Of a DNA stretch of 55,451 nt, positions 36,291-47,205 are shown one piece after another. The stretch's first letter is position 1, and each line of letters begins with the position of its first letter. The notes under the pieces were generated by a model that did no database searches, was not told the DNA's origin, and worked only from the letters and a program-made list of their open reading frames with translations. Source of the stretch: Acanthaster planci (Eukaryota; Echinodermata; Asteroidea; Valvatida; Acanthasteridae); NCBI RefSeq assembly GCF_001949145.1, contig NW_019091553.1:276988-332438 (forward strand), in the 5' to 3' direction. A program made the position numbers and the translations under genes.

Positions 36291-36772
36291 GAATTCAGTC
36301 GGCAAAGAAAGTCTACGTTTAAGAAGCAAGTACAATACAGGTTTAATTTTCTCTTTCAACCGTCGCCCAGTGCCCGAAGAGGGCGCTGGGAAGAGCTTAT
36401 GGCCGTGCACATAACTAGTGAAGAAAGTACGTTACAAGGGGTCACAGCTAACGACGCGCAAAGCACTGCGGATAACCCTTCCAGCTCCATTGTGCCAAAA
36501 AGGTACAAATGAAACACCCTTTTGCATACCACTGTACTAGATGAGCACGAAAAATTGCAACTCCTTGGCTTCCGACGTGCCATTCGGGAACAATCCAACA
36601 GGAAAATTTGCTAAAGCGCAAGGGCGCCCTCACTTTAACATCCACTTCGGATTGGTCGCCAGACGAGGAGGTCATCGTATGATGTGCTACATATTTTGCG
36701 TGCCATGGGTATGTGGGGCGTTAACACTTTTGCACGTACTGAGTAAACAACCAACTGTACTGCAGCCGAAGC

Positions 36773-37020
36773 ATGGAAAATGAAGACATTTTGCGAATGT
36801 TGCTGGCAGATTGCGACTCCGAAATGCCGTCCACTGATGCCTGCGATATGCCAGACACTCGGTGCATAAGATGAGCTTGCGGCAGCAGCAAAGTCCTATG
36901 TTCGATGTGGATGGAGTGACGCCGGACGTTCACGGCAGAAAAGAGCACTCGTGTTCACAGGAGAGCAACTTGATGAATATTTCCTTCATTTCCATCCAAT
37001 TTTTTGTTTACGCAACGGTT
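36773..37020 (+). pseudogene. Decayed coding-like stretch, family not recognised
   Basis: ATG at 36773 opens MENEDILRMLLADCDSEMPS then TDACDMPDTRCI, ending at a stop about 36872. Shifted one frame, DELAAAAKSYVRCGWSDAGR and KRALVFTGEQLDEYFLHFHP continue. The order of an acidic start followed by a longer amino-acid-like run suggests a frameshifted exon or transposon gene remnant. I do not recognise it. Confidence 0.25.
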
Positions 37021-38372
37021 AATTTCTGGTGCAGTTCATGGGCGCAAATCCCGTAAAGGTCACGTATGTTTCCTGCCTCAACTTAGTTCGCTTACTTATT
37101 GTTCAGGATCGTACACTGAACGCCAGCGAGCTTTTGTGAGGAAAACGAGACGTCTGATGAAATTATTTTGTTATTCAATAATCTCATGTAATCAAATATT
37201 CAGTAGCCTTTTTCGACGAGTGGAAATTCGTGGATTTCCTCTCTTCCTGTAAAGATAAATCATTATATTCCTGCAACCGGGGTTTTTACAAGAATTCGAA
37301 ACGTATTAAGGTGAAGCCAGCGCTGAACTCAGCACCTGGGACGTTGCAGGATATCTGCAGGACTTGTTCCGTAGAAGTGTGAGGTTTTGGGGAGATAAGG
37401 ATCATCATAATGGTGGTGGAGCGTCTTGTAGATTATCATGGTGTATCTTCACGGGGCTTCTTTCCCTTGCTCAGTTGCAAGGCAATGTCCCAGTTTTCCA
37501 GTACATGTTGTAGTGAGGCCGCTCAATTGCTGATACCCATCGACAAGCAGCCTCACTACATGCACTGGAGCAACATGTACTGTTCTCACTTTGACATCCA
37601 GTATGATCAACGGTAACAAATCATGCAACTGCACACACTGATCCCAAATAATACCCATCAATTTAAAGCAAACCCAAAGTAAGCCTCAGCTTATAGGTGG
37701 CGGAGCTTCGAGTGAACCTCTGTGGTTCCCAGTACCGGCGACTAGGCCGGCAGGTTTCCAGCAACCCAATGCCCACACACAGAGTACTACTGCACAAGCC
37801 AAACAGCCGTCTCCTAGCAACTTCTGCTCAACCAACAGCCAACTAAGCTCACTCCCAATTTAAGGTAAAAGAATTAGCCTGCCGACAATTACTCTAAAAT
37901 CCCACCATTCAGCGTTCGATAGTTCGCCACCACACACTGCTATAGTTCGCCACCACACACTACTAGCGACTCTTTGTCTGGAGATCGACTCATAGATATC
38001 AGAAGAATGATTTTTTTCTTTGTTATTCTTCTGACTATGGATCAACTGCTCGCAAAATAGCCGACTACGCACTACCACGGTAATACGTGCGAGCGACGTT
38101 GGGGGCTTGGTCATAGGTTTCTTGGACGTGAATCATAAGAACTAATCTCTGTGTGTTTCCGTAAAAATAACCGTTACGCCCGCTGGAGTGACCGGACTGG
38201 AGTATGTTTTAGAAAATCTCCTTTTTGGTTTTACTTTTTAAAATCGATTTTCTTACTGCTGAGAACGTGGAAAGAGGACATTTATATTTGACCATTTTTT
38301 TCTTCTGGGAAGGCAAAAGGATACTTCCGTACGTTGAGGGCGCACTCTTTTAACAACGCACTAATAATATTC

Positions 38373-38683
38373 GGTGCGTTCGATTAGCTTCCCTGAATAC
38401 ACCAGTGTTACACCAAAGGAAGCCTCGAAATGAGGCTAATCGAACACTGCAGTGTATTCGCCATGGCATTCTGGGAAAATGGTCAAAGGTTCCGCCAGTT
38501 TCATCATGTGCATGCTCGAACAGTCCATCCGTGACGTCATTACACTCGGGCAGCCTCCAGAGGCCTGCTCGCCAGCCGGGGTAGTGGTGGCTGACACCAG
38601 GGCCGGCACGAAGATCCCATGATGGCTAAACGAACGCTCTCGTGTAAGTTTGACTTATACGCGTAAGCCAATCAAACCAACCC
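38373..38683 (-). mobile_element. MITE, GGGTGCGTTCGATTAGCTT family, inverted copy
   Basis: Reverse complement of the 40243 and 40823 copies: GGTGCGTTCGATTAGCTTCC at its left, GGCTGACACCAGGGC and AACGAACGCTCTCGTGTAAG inside. Its right terminus (AAGCCAATCAAACCAACCC) is degraded. Confidence 0.7.
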
Positions 38684-39111
38684 ATAGCGAGGCTTTAGGC
38701 GTCAGGCCTATTGCTGTATGCTATTACAAGTTTGCCCAAGATAGAACAGGGCACAAATATGAAATAAAAAGACTAGATAGGCAATGTGTGCTTAACATAG
38801 AGCGAAATAAAAACTAGAGCGCTGACTCATGTACAAAGTGATGACTGCTAGCATCCATGTTTGTGCAAAAACCTATGGAAAACTCGAAATTTTGTACGGC
38901 TTTTGTACAGCTATTTGCATATCTGCGTCTGTATTCTAAAATTATACGTCAGCAGAGCCGATACGCAAACATCCTGCAAAATCAGTAATGATCGTTTCAT
39001 TTTGCTCTGCTCCAAAAAACACAAACGCGTGCGTGTAAATCAGATTTTATCGGTACCTGATGCGCACGACAGCTGCTGCTGCAGAACCGTCAACTCACTT
39101 AACACTGACTG

Positions 39112-39931
39112 AATAGAGCCTGAAAGTAAAAGGTCGCAGAGCAAGCCTCCAGAACCCTTGGGCAGTCTACCTATGGGGATTTTACATTTGGGCGTACTAT
39201 CGCGTTCGATAATTTGGAAAAATGATTCCTTACTGAAGCCACCCCATGAAACACTCATGTTGGAATTTTACTTTTGTCTCCCTCGAGTAATATTTTGGAA
39301 AAGTCACCTGGAGATGGGTTAAAAAACGAATTTTATTAACGACCTTTCACGTCCGGCGACATCGCACCTAGGTCTCCTCGTTCATACACGTTTGTTTTGA
39401 CTCGATGTGCTTTCTTGGAAAAAGATTTACGTACCTGCAATCGATGGGTTCCAGATTCCGTTGAGCTGACATCACGCAGTCGTTGTCAGCAAAGGTTCTA
39501 TAAAATATTAGAATCTTTCTTAAAGCAGAATATTGCTTTATGTTTATTATCTTAGAAATTATCCAAGTATTTAAAATATTTTGATCTGTTTTTATTTCAG
39601 CTTTTACCCAAAGATTACCATGAAATTTCAAACTGTAAATACTCATTTGCGAACGAGACTGCCACATTGCACTGTTCTTCATGTATTTTAGATTTTTGGA
39701 AGTGATGGGTCAATTTTTGGCAGGATATTTCTCTTTTAGATCAGGTAATTTTTCAGTTTCTACAAATTGATATACTTGTAAATATCTTCCAAAGCCCCTT
39801 TTCCGAGTTGGTTTTTTTTTAAAAGAAACTGAACAAAAAAATATTACAAAATCTAAAATCCTTGCACGTTATTTTTCCTATCCAAGGGTTCCAGAAGCGT
39901 GCCATCAGGGGGTCAACTTTCAGGCTCTATT
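39112..39931. mobile_element. 820-bp inverted-repeat DNA element
   Basis: Left end AATAGAGCCTGAAAGTAAAA continues to CCAGAACCCTTGG; right end, reversed, AATAGAGCCTGAAAGTTGAC continues to a matching CTGGAACCCTTGG. About 50-bp imperfect terminal inverted repeats and an AT-rich interior with no coding sequence recognised. Confidence 0.65.
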
Positions 39932-40100
39932 GAGGGAACAACTTTTTAATCGAAAGACATGCATACGGAATCGGACGACCTTGCTCGAATGTTAGGGAAA
40001 CATTCGTTTTAAAATTTTCAGCTGTGGATGTGAATTCACTCGTATCATTGCTTGGTACATGTGCGCTTCATTCAAAAGACTTGCTGACATTCCCGTATAG

Positions 40101-40241
40101 GGTACCGAAGTGTGACGTCACTGTGAACCAGAAAGTGCAGTCAAACGAATGGAATACGCGCACGTGTTGGTTCACGTGCTGGTTCTCGCGCTAATGCCTT
40201 TTACACACTAATTGTGCGCGTGACGCATTCACTTCGGTACT
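40101..40241. mobile_element. MITE with GGTACCGAAGTG termini
   Basis: Left end GGTACCGAAGTGTGACGTCA, right end reversed GTACCGAAGTGAATGCGTCA. The interior GTGACGTCACT...GAACCAGAA resembles the ATCCGGTTCGTAAGT family, so the two are related. Confidence 0.6.
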
Positions 40242-40242
40242 T

Positions 40243-40575
40243 GGGTGCGTTAGATTAGCTTACACGTGTAAGTCAAACTTTTTTCCAAAATAAGTCTTAC
40301 ACGAGAGCGTTCGTTTAGCCATCGCGTGATTCTCGTGCCTGCCCTGGTGTCAGCCACTACTACCCCGGCTGGTGAGCGGGTCTCTGGAGGCTGCCCGAGT
40401 GTTTGACGTCATGGATGGACTGTTCGTGCGTGGACGTACATGATGGAACGTGGCGGGGACTTGATCTTTTCCCAGAATGCCTTGGCAAGTACACTGCTGC
40501 GTTCGATTTCCCTCATTTCGAGGCTTCCCTTGCATGTAACACTGGTGTATTCAGGGAAGCTAATCGAACGCACCC
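40243..40575 (+). mobile_element. MITE, GGGTGCGTTCGATTAGCTT family, copy A (333 bp)
   Basis: GGGTGCGTTAGATTAGCTTA at the left, GAAGCTAATCGAACGCACCC at the right. No ORF. Inserted directly beside the 40101-40241 element. The 38 bp after it are shared with copy B. Confidence 0.75.
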
Positions 40576-40822
40576 AGTAAGAGCGAAGCGCGTTCTTGAC
40601 GCTCATTTCAACATACGCACATACATGTAGATTCCAAATGTCTGCGCCCAAGATGGCGTCAAATTTTCTCCACGCGGAGAATAACAAGTAAGCACTCTAC
40701 GGTGCTTACGCGGTCCTGCCTGCAGGGTCACGTGCTGGAGGAATGATACAAGAACGCGCATCAAACGTGACGAATGTAGGGCGCAACCAAAACGCAAAGC
40801 GGCATTATCACTCCAGTTCGTT

Positions 40823-41131
40823 GGGTTCGTTCGATTAGCTTACACGTGTAAGTCAAACTTACACGAGAGCGTTCGTTTAGCCATCACGTGATCTTCGTGC
40901 CTGCCCTGGTGTCAGCCACCGGTACCACTACCCCAGCTGGTGAGCGGGTCTGTGGAGGCTGCCCGAGTGTAATGACGTCACGGATGCATTGTTCGCGCAT
41001 GGACATGATAGAACGTGGACTTGACCTTTCTCCCAGAATGCCTTAGCGAATACACTGCAGCGTTCGATTCGCTTCGAGGCTTCCCTTGCGTGTAATACTG
41101 GCGTATTCAGGGAAGCTAATCGTACGCACCC
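40823..41131 (+). mobile_element. MITE, GGGTGCGTTCGATTAGCTT family, copy B (309 bp)
   Basis: GGGTTCGTTCGATTAGCTTA at the left, GAAGCTAATCGTACGCACCC at the right. Both copy A and copy B are followed by AGTAAGAGCGA...GCGCGTTCTT...CTCATTTCAAC, so a larger unit was duplicated. Confidence 0.75.
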
Positions 41132-41248
41132 AGTAAGAGCGACGCGCGTTCTTCACGCTCATTTCAACACCTTTACGCGTTTTGTGCCAGGTCACGTGCT
41201 GGAGGAAACTTTACGTTCATTTTGACAACAAAAATTATGCTCGATGTG

Positions 41249-41413
41249 GACGATTCACAATAGTGCGCCTCCAAGAGTTTGCAACACGTTTGACCAATCA
41301 AAAGGCGCAAAATCTGTTGATCCTTTCCAAACGCGCATTGGGTCGACAGATTTCGCGCACTGTGATTGGTCAAGGCGTTGCAAACTCCAAGAGGCGCACT
41401 ATTGTGGAAAGCC
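41249..41413. mobile_element. Near-palindromic foldback MITE, copy 1
   Basis: CGATTCACAATAGTGCGCCT at the left and AGGCGCACTATTGTGGAAAG at the right; the arms pair almost to the centre (GTTTGCAACACGTTTGACC against GGTCAAGGCGTTGCAAAC). Confidence 0.75.
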
Positions 41414-42781
41414 CGTATTATTACAAAGTAAATGGGCGCATATGCCTATCTAGTCTTTTTATTCCATTATCTGTGAAACAGGGCGACGTGATGTTCCATT
41501 AGGCCTAAGCTGCTACGTAGAGCGCACGCTCACGAGATCACGCAGTGCGGTTCGCGCGCAGTTTAGGCTATGCCGTACATACATGAAGGCTTTTTGTGTT
41601 ACTGACGTCGTCAGACCTTGGACAGTGTTCCAACTTTGTTGTGTGTGTGTTTAATATAATATAGGGCTGCAAAAGTAATTTGGGACAGTGGGGATATTAA
41701 TCCCTGGCACTATTTAGTAAAATCTCGTTTCAAAAAAAGAACCCTTACTCTGTTCTTGACAAACAATAATGACCGATAATCAGGCTGTTACCGTTCCCTC
41801 CCTTGGCTCATACATTTATGAACACTGGCGTAACTGGGAGAGGGGGCATGGATTCACCCGCCTCCTTCACCTCAGATGCCCGGTAATAAGATGTTTGGAC
41901 ATCGCATTGGCCATTCCCGTGTTCTTTGTTTTTGCTATTGTTTTAAACGTTAGGTTACGCCATTGTTGATCAGCAGTTGATATCCCTTTGCGTCCAATTT
42001 CGACGATTTTGATTTCTTGACTTACTATAACAGAAAACTGGTATGGGCCGACAGATAGAGTTTGGTGGAGCACCGTGAGGAAGCGCTCTGATTTTGGCCA
42101 GCCAGGGAAGGTTATATGTCTTGAAATACCGATTGCACAGTGACAGTTTAGAGTAACTTAGTAATGGTTTGAATTTCAAGGTGTACTTTAACGACGGATT
42201 TTGCCCTTAAATGATTGAAATTTATTAATTTCACTGTAGGTCGACGGCCATTGATGTTTCACTGCCCTGTGCAAAAACTCAACTTGAAAGTGATATGGGG
42301 GGGGGGGGAGACGGAGAGGGTGCAGCGTTTCTTGTTATGTACAATTGTACAGTGAGTATGTGTGTGCATTGGCTACTTTACTTTTTACCAGAAGAATATC
42401 TATTAGGGAGAATTTGTAGATATGCCAAGCTTATGGTGAAAACCCTTAATTGGAAAAAATTAAAGAGGCCGCTATTCACTTCAAAAACTTTGAAATTTCA
42501 GCGGAGGAAGCATCCATATGCATTTAATGCAATAATCAACTAACCCTTTGTCCTTCTGACTACAGTACTTACGGTTTCCAGCCAGGAAACTTAAGAAAAA
42601 CCCATAAAAACAATCATCACAATCACCCCAATAAACATCAAATCAAACATATTGTGGCGAAATTATGGTAAGGCATTAGGACGCCCTCTATTTATCTAAT
42701 TTATGCTAATGTTGCCCGGGCCGCACAGCTATAAAAACCGCGTGCGGTGGCGGGAAAGTGGGTCTTGTCAGTTGCGTGTTC

Positions 42782-43254
42782 NNNNNNNNNNNNNNNNNNN
42801 NNNNNNNNNNNNNNNNNNNNNNNNNNNNNNNNNNNNNNNNNNNNNNNNNNNNNNNNNNNNNNNNNNNNNNNNNNNNNNNNNNNNNNNNNNNNNNNNNNNN
42901 NNNNNNNNNNNNNNNNNNNNNNNNNNNNNNNNNNNNNNNNNNNNNNNNNNNNNNNNNNNNNNNNNNNNNNNNNNNNNNNNNNNNNNNNNNNNNNNNNNNN
43001 NNNNNNNNNNNNNNNNNNNNNNNNNNNNNNNNNNNNNNNNNNNNNNNNNNNNNNNNNNNNNNNNNNNNNNNNNNNNNNNNNNNNNNNNNNNNNNNNNNNN
43101 NNNNNNNNNNNNNNNNNNNNNNNNNNNNNNNNNNNNNNNNNNNNNNNNNNNNNNNNNNNNNNNNNNNNNNNNNNNNNNNNNNNNNNNNNNNNNNNNNNNN
43201 NNNNNNNNNNNNNNNNNNNNNNNNNNNNNNNNNNNNNNNNNNNNNNNNNNNNNN
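42782..43254. other. Assembly gap (473 N)
   Basis: Run of unknown bases. ORFs drawn through it are artefacts. The non-round length suggests a gap size estimated from read or map distance. Confidence 0.99.
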
Positions 43255-43731
43255 AATATCAAAATTTACACATTGGGATAAGCTCCACATAGACACTCTC
43301 CAGTCACCCAAAAACCCACTCAAAGACCAAGCTGCCTGCTCTCATGCGCATTGAAACCTTCTTGTTCGTTGTGCCAAAAGACTAACAGGTGACACTAATG
43401 TAGTATTCAAAAAATGGCTGTCTTCAACTGTATTCCAATAAAACATTCTTGCTACCGCTTATGAGTGCTGGATCTGCAACAGAAAACTTCATTTACCAAA
43501 TAACGGAAAACGTTTGGGCAATATTCACAAGATAAACCCTTCCTCCTCCTAAAATCTGCTAGAAAAAAATTGTTTCCTTGGCGGCAAAATGCTGCTTTAT
43601 AAAGGCTTGAAGGCTGGTTATGGGAGAGGGTAGCCACATGCAAAAATACGCACGTGCGTGAGGTAAAAGACTGTTCATCAGACATTGGACTCCATTCTTC
43701 ATAATAGAGATAATGTCGTCACATCAATACA

Positions 43732-43899
43732 GGCGATTCACAATAGTGCGCCTCCAAGAGTTTGCAACACGTTGACCAATCACCGTGAGTGTGCGAAATC
43801 TGTCGACCCAATGTGCGTTTGGAAAGGGTCGACGCATTTCGCGCACTGTGATTGGTCAACGTGTTGCAAACTCTTTGAGGCGCACTATTGTGAATCGCC
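43732..43899. mobile_element. Near-palindromic foldback MITE, copy 2 (168 bp)
   Basis: GGCGATTCACAATAGTGCGC at the left and GCGCACTATTGTGAATCGCC at the right. Arms pair nearly throughout; homologous to 41249-41413. Confidence 0.78.
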
Positions 43900-44902
43900 G
43901 GTATTAAAATGCACATCACGTCTAATACCCTCGCACACGTTTCGTGCGTACGCGTAGGCGTCAGCATGGGGCAAGTTCGGTCAAGGATCGTAGTTATAAC
44001 CAGGGGGACGGTAGGGTGTTGGGCGACAAGGGCCCTCTACGCTCGAACTCTTCTCATTCAGTATTGTGCGGTGATGGCGCGCGTGCACATACCCTTTCTT
44101 AGCTGCGTGAGGATGGACCACAATGAATCTTCGAAACCACGAACAGCTGGCAATAAGCGATAATTTCAAGTGTGACTCCTAGTGCTTCAACCCGTGGTAT
44201 AATATATTTCTTATACAGGATTTTCATTTGTCAGAAAAGGTAATTTTTCAGCAGATAAATATTTGTTTTCATGTTGTTTACCTGCTATTCTTTTTGACCG
44301 TGCCGTGCCAACTTTGTTGCCCGAGTTTCTGTGGCGTCGAATGCTGCATCTCTACGCACTGTAAGTTTTGATGTAAAGAATTTTTACCAAACTCAATGGA
44401 CAAAATTTGAATGGGACGCATCACTCGTTTTTTTTTATAACGGTGTGGGAAAAAAGGTTGTGTTAAAGGAAGGATTTCCTTTAAAAGACAGTCTGCAGTC
44501 TGAAGGTTCAGCCTTTACACATGCATTTCAGGTTAAAAAAATCAATGCTGAAGCTGGGAGTTTTACAGGATAAATTACGCATGGAATTTAGGGGTCTCAA
44601 TTAATTGGAGGAAATCACGGCCCAGTGTGTGCATTATAAGCGTGTTCGCTTGCAGGGTTGAAAGCAGGATCGGGAAGCAAACATGCGAATCCTTTTCTAG
44701 AATCTCCATGAAACAAAGGGCTGGTGCACATATTGAAAATAGAACGAGTGCTTTCAATAATCCTTATTCTAGATAATAGAAACACTGTAGATTGTAGCAT
44801 TAATTGATACTGTTCCTTATGAACACCCCCTTTTAATGCATGGTATAGGCACACAGGGCATTAAGCACATCACGCGCAAACCCCCTCCGTTCCTCCCTGG
44901 TT

Positions 44903-45021
44903 ATCCGGTTCGTAAGTGTGACGTCACTTGGAACCAGAAGTTAACGCGCAACTTCAGCGATCGTCCAATGGGAGCCTGCAGATCGTGGCGTGTCTGCCTT
45001 TGTGAGGAATACGAACCGGAT
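44903..45021. mobile_element. MITE, ATCCGGTTCGTAAGT family, copy 2
   Basis: Starts ATCCGGTTCGTAAGTGTGAC and ends TACGAACCGGATA. Shares the core GAAGTTAACGCGCAACTTC with the intron 7 copy but is shorter. Confidence 0.72.
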
Positions 45022-45022
45022 A

Positions 45023-45117
45023 GAGTACAGAAGTGAATACGTCACGCTCAGTTATGTGTTTAAAAAGCATTAGCAACAAAACGAGTGCGTGAACCAACAC
45101 GTGTGCGCGACTAACTC
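45023..45117. mobile_element. Partial copy of the GGTACCGAAGTG MITE (reverse orientation)
   Basis: GTACAGAAGTGAATACGTCA and CGTGAACCAACACGTG match the reverse complement of 40101-40241; it abuts the end of the element at 44903-45021. Confidence 0.5.
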
Positions 45118-45165
45118 TTATCGAACGCTAGTCGAAGATGGTTGGACTAATTTAGTCAACTATTC

Positions 45166-45187
45166 GCGACCAGCCTAGGCTGGTCGC
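45166..45187. repeat. Perfect 22-bp palindrome
   Basis: GCGACCAGCCT followed immediately by its reverse complement AGGCTGGTCGC, next to the imperfect inverted repeat GTTGGACTAATTTAGTCAAC (45140-45159). Possibly the centre of a decayed MITE. Confidence 0.6.
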
Positions 45188-45899
45188 ATCGTTGGTTGCC
45201 ATAAATCGTTTTATGAGCAAAATTCTGGGAAAACGGTACGTCACTAGTAAACGACCATTTTCACTTTTATTTTTGCTATGTTGCCCTTCCTGCGGCCACC
45301 TTTTCTCATATTCGACCTGTAATGACCCGACAACGGTTGACGACGGTCGTTCGCACCTCCATTGCGCTAGGTACGTCACAAACTAACCACGAGTTAACTA
45401 GAAAATAATATGGAAGGGCTGCGTAGCACCGTGATCAGAATATTGACAAGAATAGAATAGAATACCATCCCACCCCACCCCACCCCATAAATATAGACCT
45501 AGCGTCGCCTTGGTGACCGCTTCGCGGAACATGTGCGCAGTGTGCATGCATTACCAGTAATGCGGTTTACTGCATTCTTCTTTGTGGTAAACTGTACATG
45601 CGCGCCTCTACTTACTTAAGGTGACGTATAGCGTCTGCATCCTGCGGATAGCGTCATCCGATGTGCAGCGTAAGGAACCGGAGCAGCGTGTCATTTTCGA
45701 ACTTGGGACGCTGCATCCGGGGGAATAAATGTGGATTTTTCTGCGTTCATAAAGAACTGAAGATTCCGTTCTTAATGAACGCAAAAAATCTGCTTGCCCT
45801 CAAGAACTCAGTTACCGAAAGCTCGGAAATTACATGTTTCAGAGCACTGATTTTATATTCTTGTCACTAGTTAACTAGTGGTTTTGTCGAACTTTCCCA

Positions 45900-46110
45900 T
45901 GGTTCCAAGTTGTTCGTGCGTATGTTGCAGATCAATGGCACTCACAGACTGGTGCCCTGCGTGCCACAAACAGCATACTGTATAGTCAGCGTCTGATCAC
46001 GGCGTAGGTCGCTTGGGTAATCATCTCACATCCTGTAAAAATCACAAAGGACAGAGAAAACATATGCAAGACAAGAGAAATGTATCGGATATGTTCGGAT
46101 ATGGGATAAT
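45900..46110 (+). pseudogene. Possible zinc-finger-like coding remnant
   Basis: One frame reads WCPACHKQHTV, a stop, then GVGRLGNHLTSCKNHKGQRK. The CxxC...H and H...C spacing resembles degenerate finger motifs. An internal stop rules out an intact gene. Weak evidence only. Confidence 0.22.
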
Positions 46111-46907
46111 ATGCCTGCCCAGCGTCACCTCTCCTGACAGACAGTTAGATATGACGCAACGATGGAATGACGTTTTCTGAATTATTTTAATAGCGCTCAA
46201 AAATATTGGCTACGGCTGTGAATAAGACTTCTACTTATGTGATTGCCAGCCGCAGCCAAGTCTTTTGGACGCAATGAATAATCGCTGTCCCCGGCCCAAT
46301 AGCTACGCTCGTTATTGTTACTACGTGTCGTGCTGTTAATACATGTACGATGTACTGGATGCAAACGTGACGTGACACTGTACCAAACCTCGACTCCATG
46401 GGCTGCGTACGCGGCAGGCGCGGTGGGTACCTACGTGGTGTGGCAAGATCGTGCCCACGGGACGAGGTTGCACCGCGCGTACAATACACATATAGGAACG
46501 CTGCGTAGTACCAGCTATGGCTTAGTACAGTCAGCCGGCCGCACCGGATGTACATGCACTGTACAAATATTCATTGAAATGATGAAATGAAGTCAGACTC
46601 AGATAACATCAAGCAGTACAGTGAAGCCGGTAAAAAAATAGCATTTATTTTCGGATTTTGTCGCCGAACCAAAGTTTAAAAGCTATCATTGCGGAATGGC
46701 ACGAAGTATTCTAATCTTACTGTCTTAGTCTTTATAAATTTTCCTACGGAAGAAGCAATGTATTTTTGGTCATGAAGCTTTTCTTTCTTCACCCGTGTCA
46801 TCAGTGGTCCTGCAAGTGTACATGTACATAACGTAGATTGTAATTTGTAGGCCTACTGACTGTACTACTTTTTACTACGTGTAGGTCTAGTACGAGTAGT
46901 GTTATTA

Positions 46908-47205
46908 CGCCCCAACTGTAGCGTTTGTCCTAACTATAGCTGGGACAATCCCAACTGTAGTGCTGCAGTTGGGCTGGCCCAACCATTGTTGTCTACCAAT
47001 TTTTGTAGAACATTTTTCAACCTTAACCAAGTTTATGCATCTCACACTTGACACAATGATCTAAAATATGGCACTTCATCTATCTGTCTATGACATGACA
47101 TAAACAATATGACTTTGGCACATGCTGGCCACTTGTACACTGGACCTCTATGCTGTAGTTGGGAAGGGCCCAACTATAGTTGGGACTGATGTTGTAGTTG
47201 GGGCG
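46908..47205. mobile_element. 298-bp inverted-repeat element, CGCCCCAACTGTAG termini
   Basis: CGCCCCAACTGTAGCG at the left and TGTAGTTGGGGCG at the right. The motif CCCAACTRTAG recurs on both strands inside, including the perfect 16-bp palindrome CCCAACTATAGTTGGG at 47169-47184. Confidence 0.65.

Noticed and set aside
42703-43354. Several long ORFs across 42.7-43.35 kb on both strands
   Set aside because: They are almost wholly unknown bases in the assembly gap.
44331-44573. 80-residue ORF upstream of the AdipoR gene
   Set aside because: No family features, no Kozak or splice support, surrounded by repeats.
46315-46590. 91-residue ORF in the CpG-richer stretch upstream of AdipoR
   Set aside because: No recognisable motif, no splice support; likely chance or 5' untranslated DNA.
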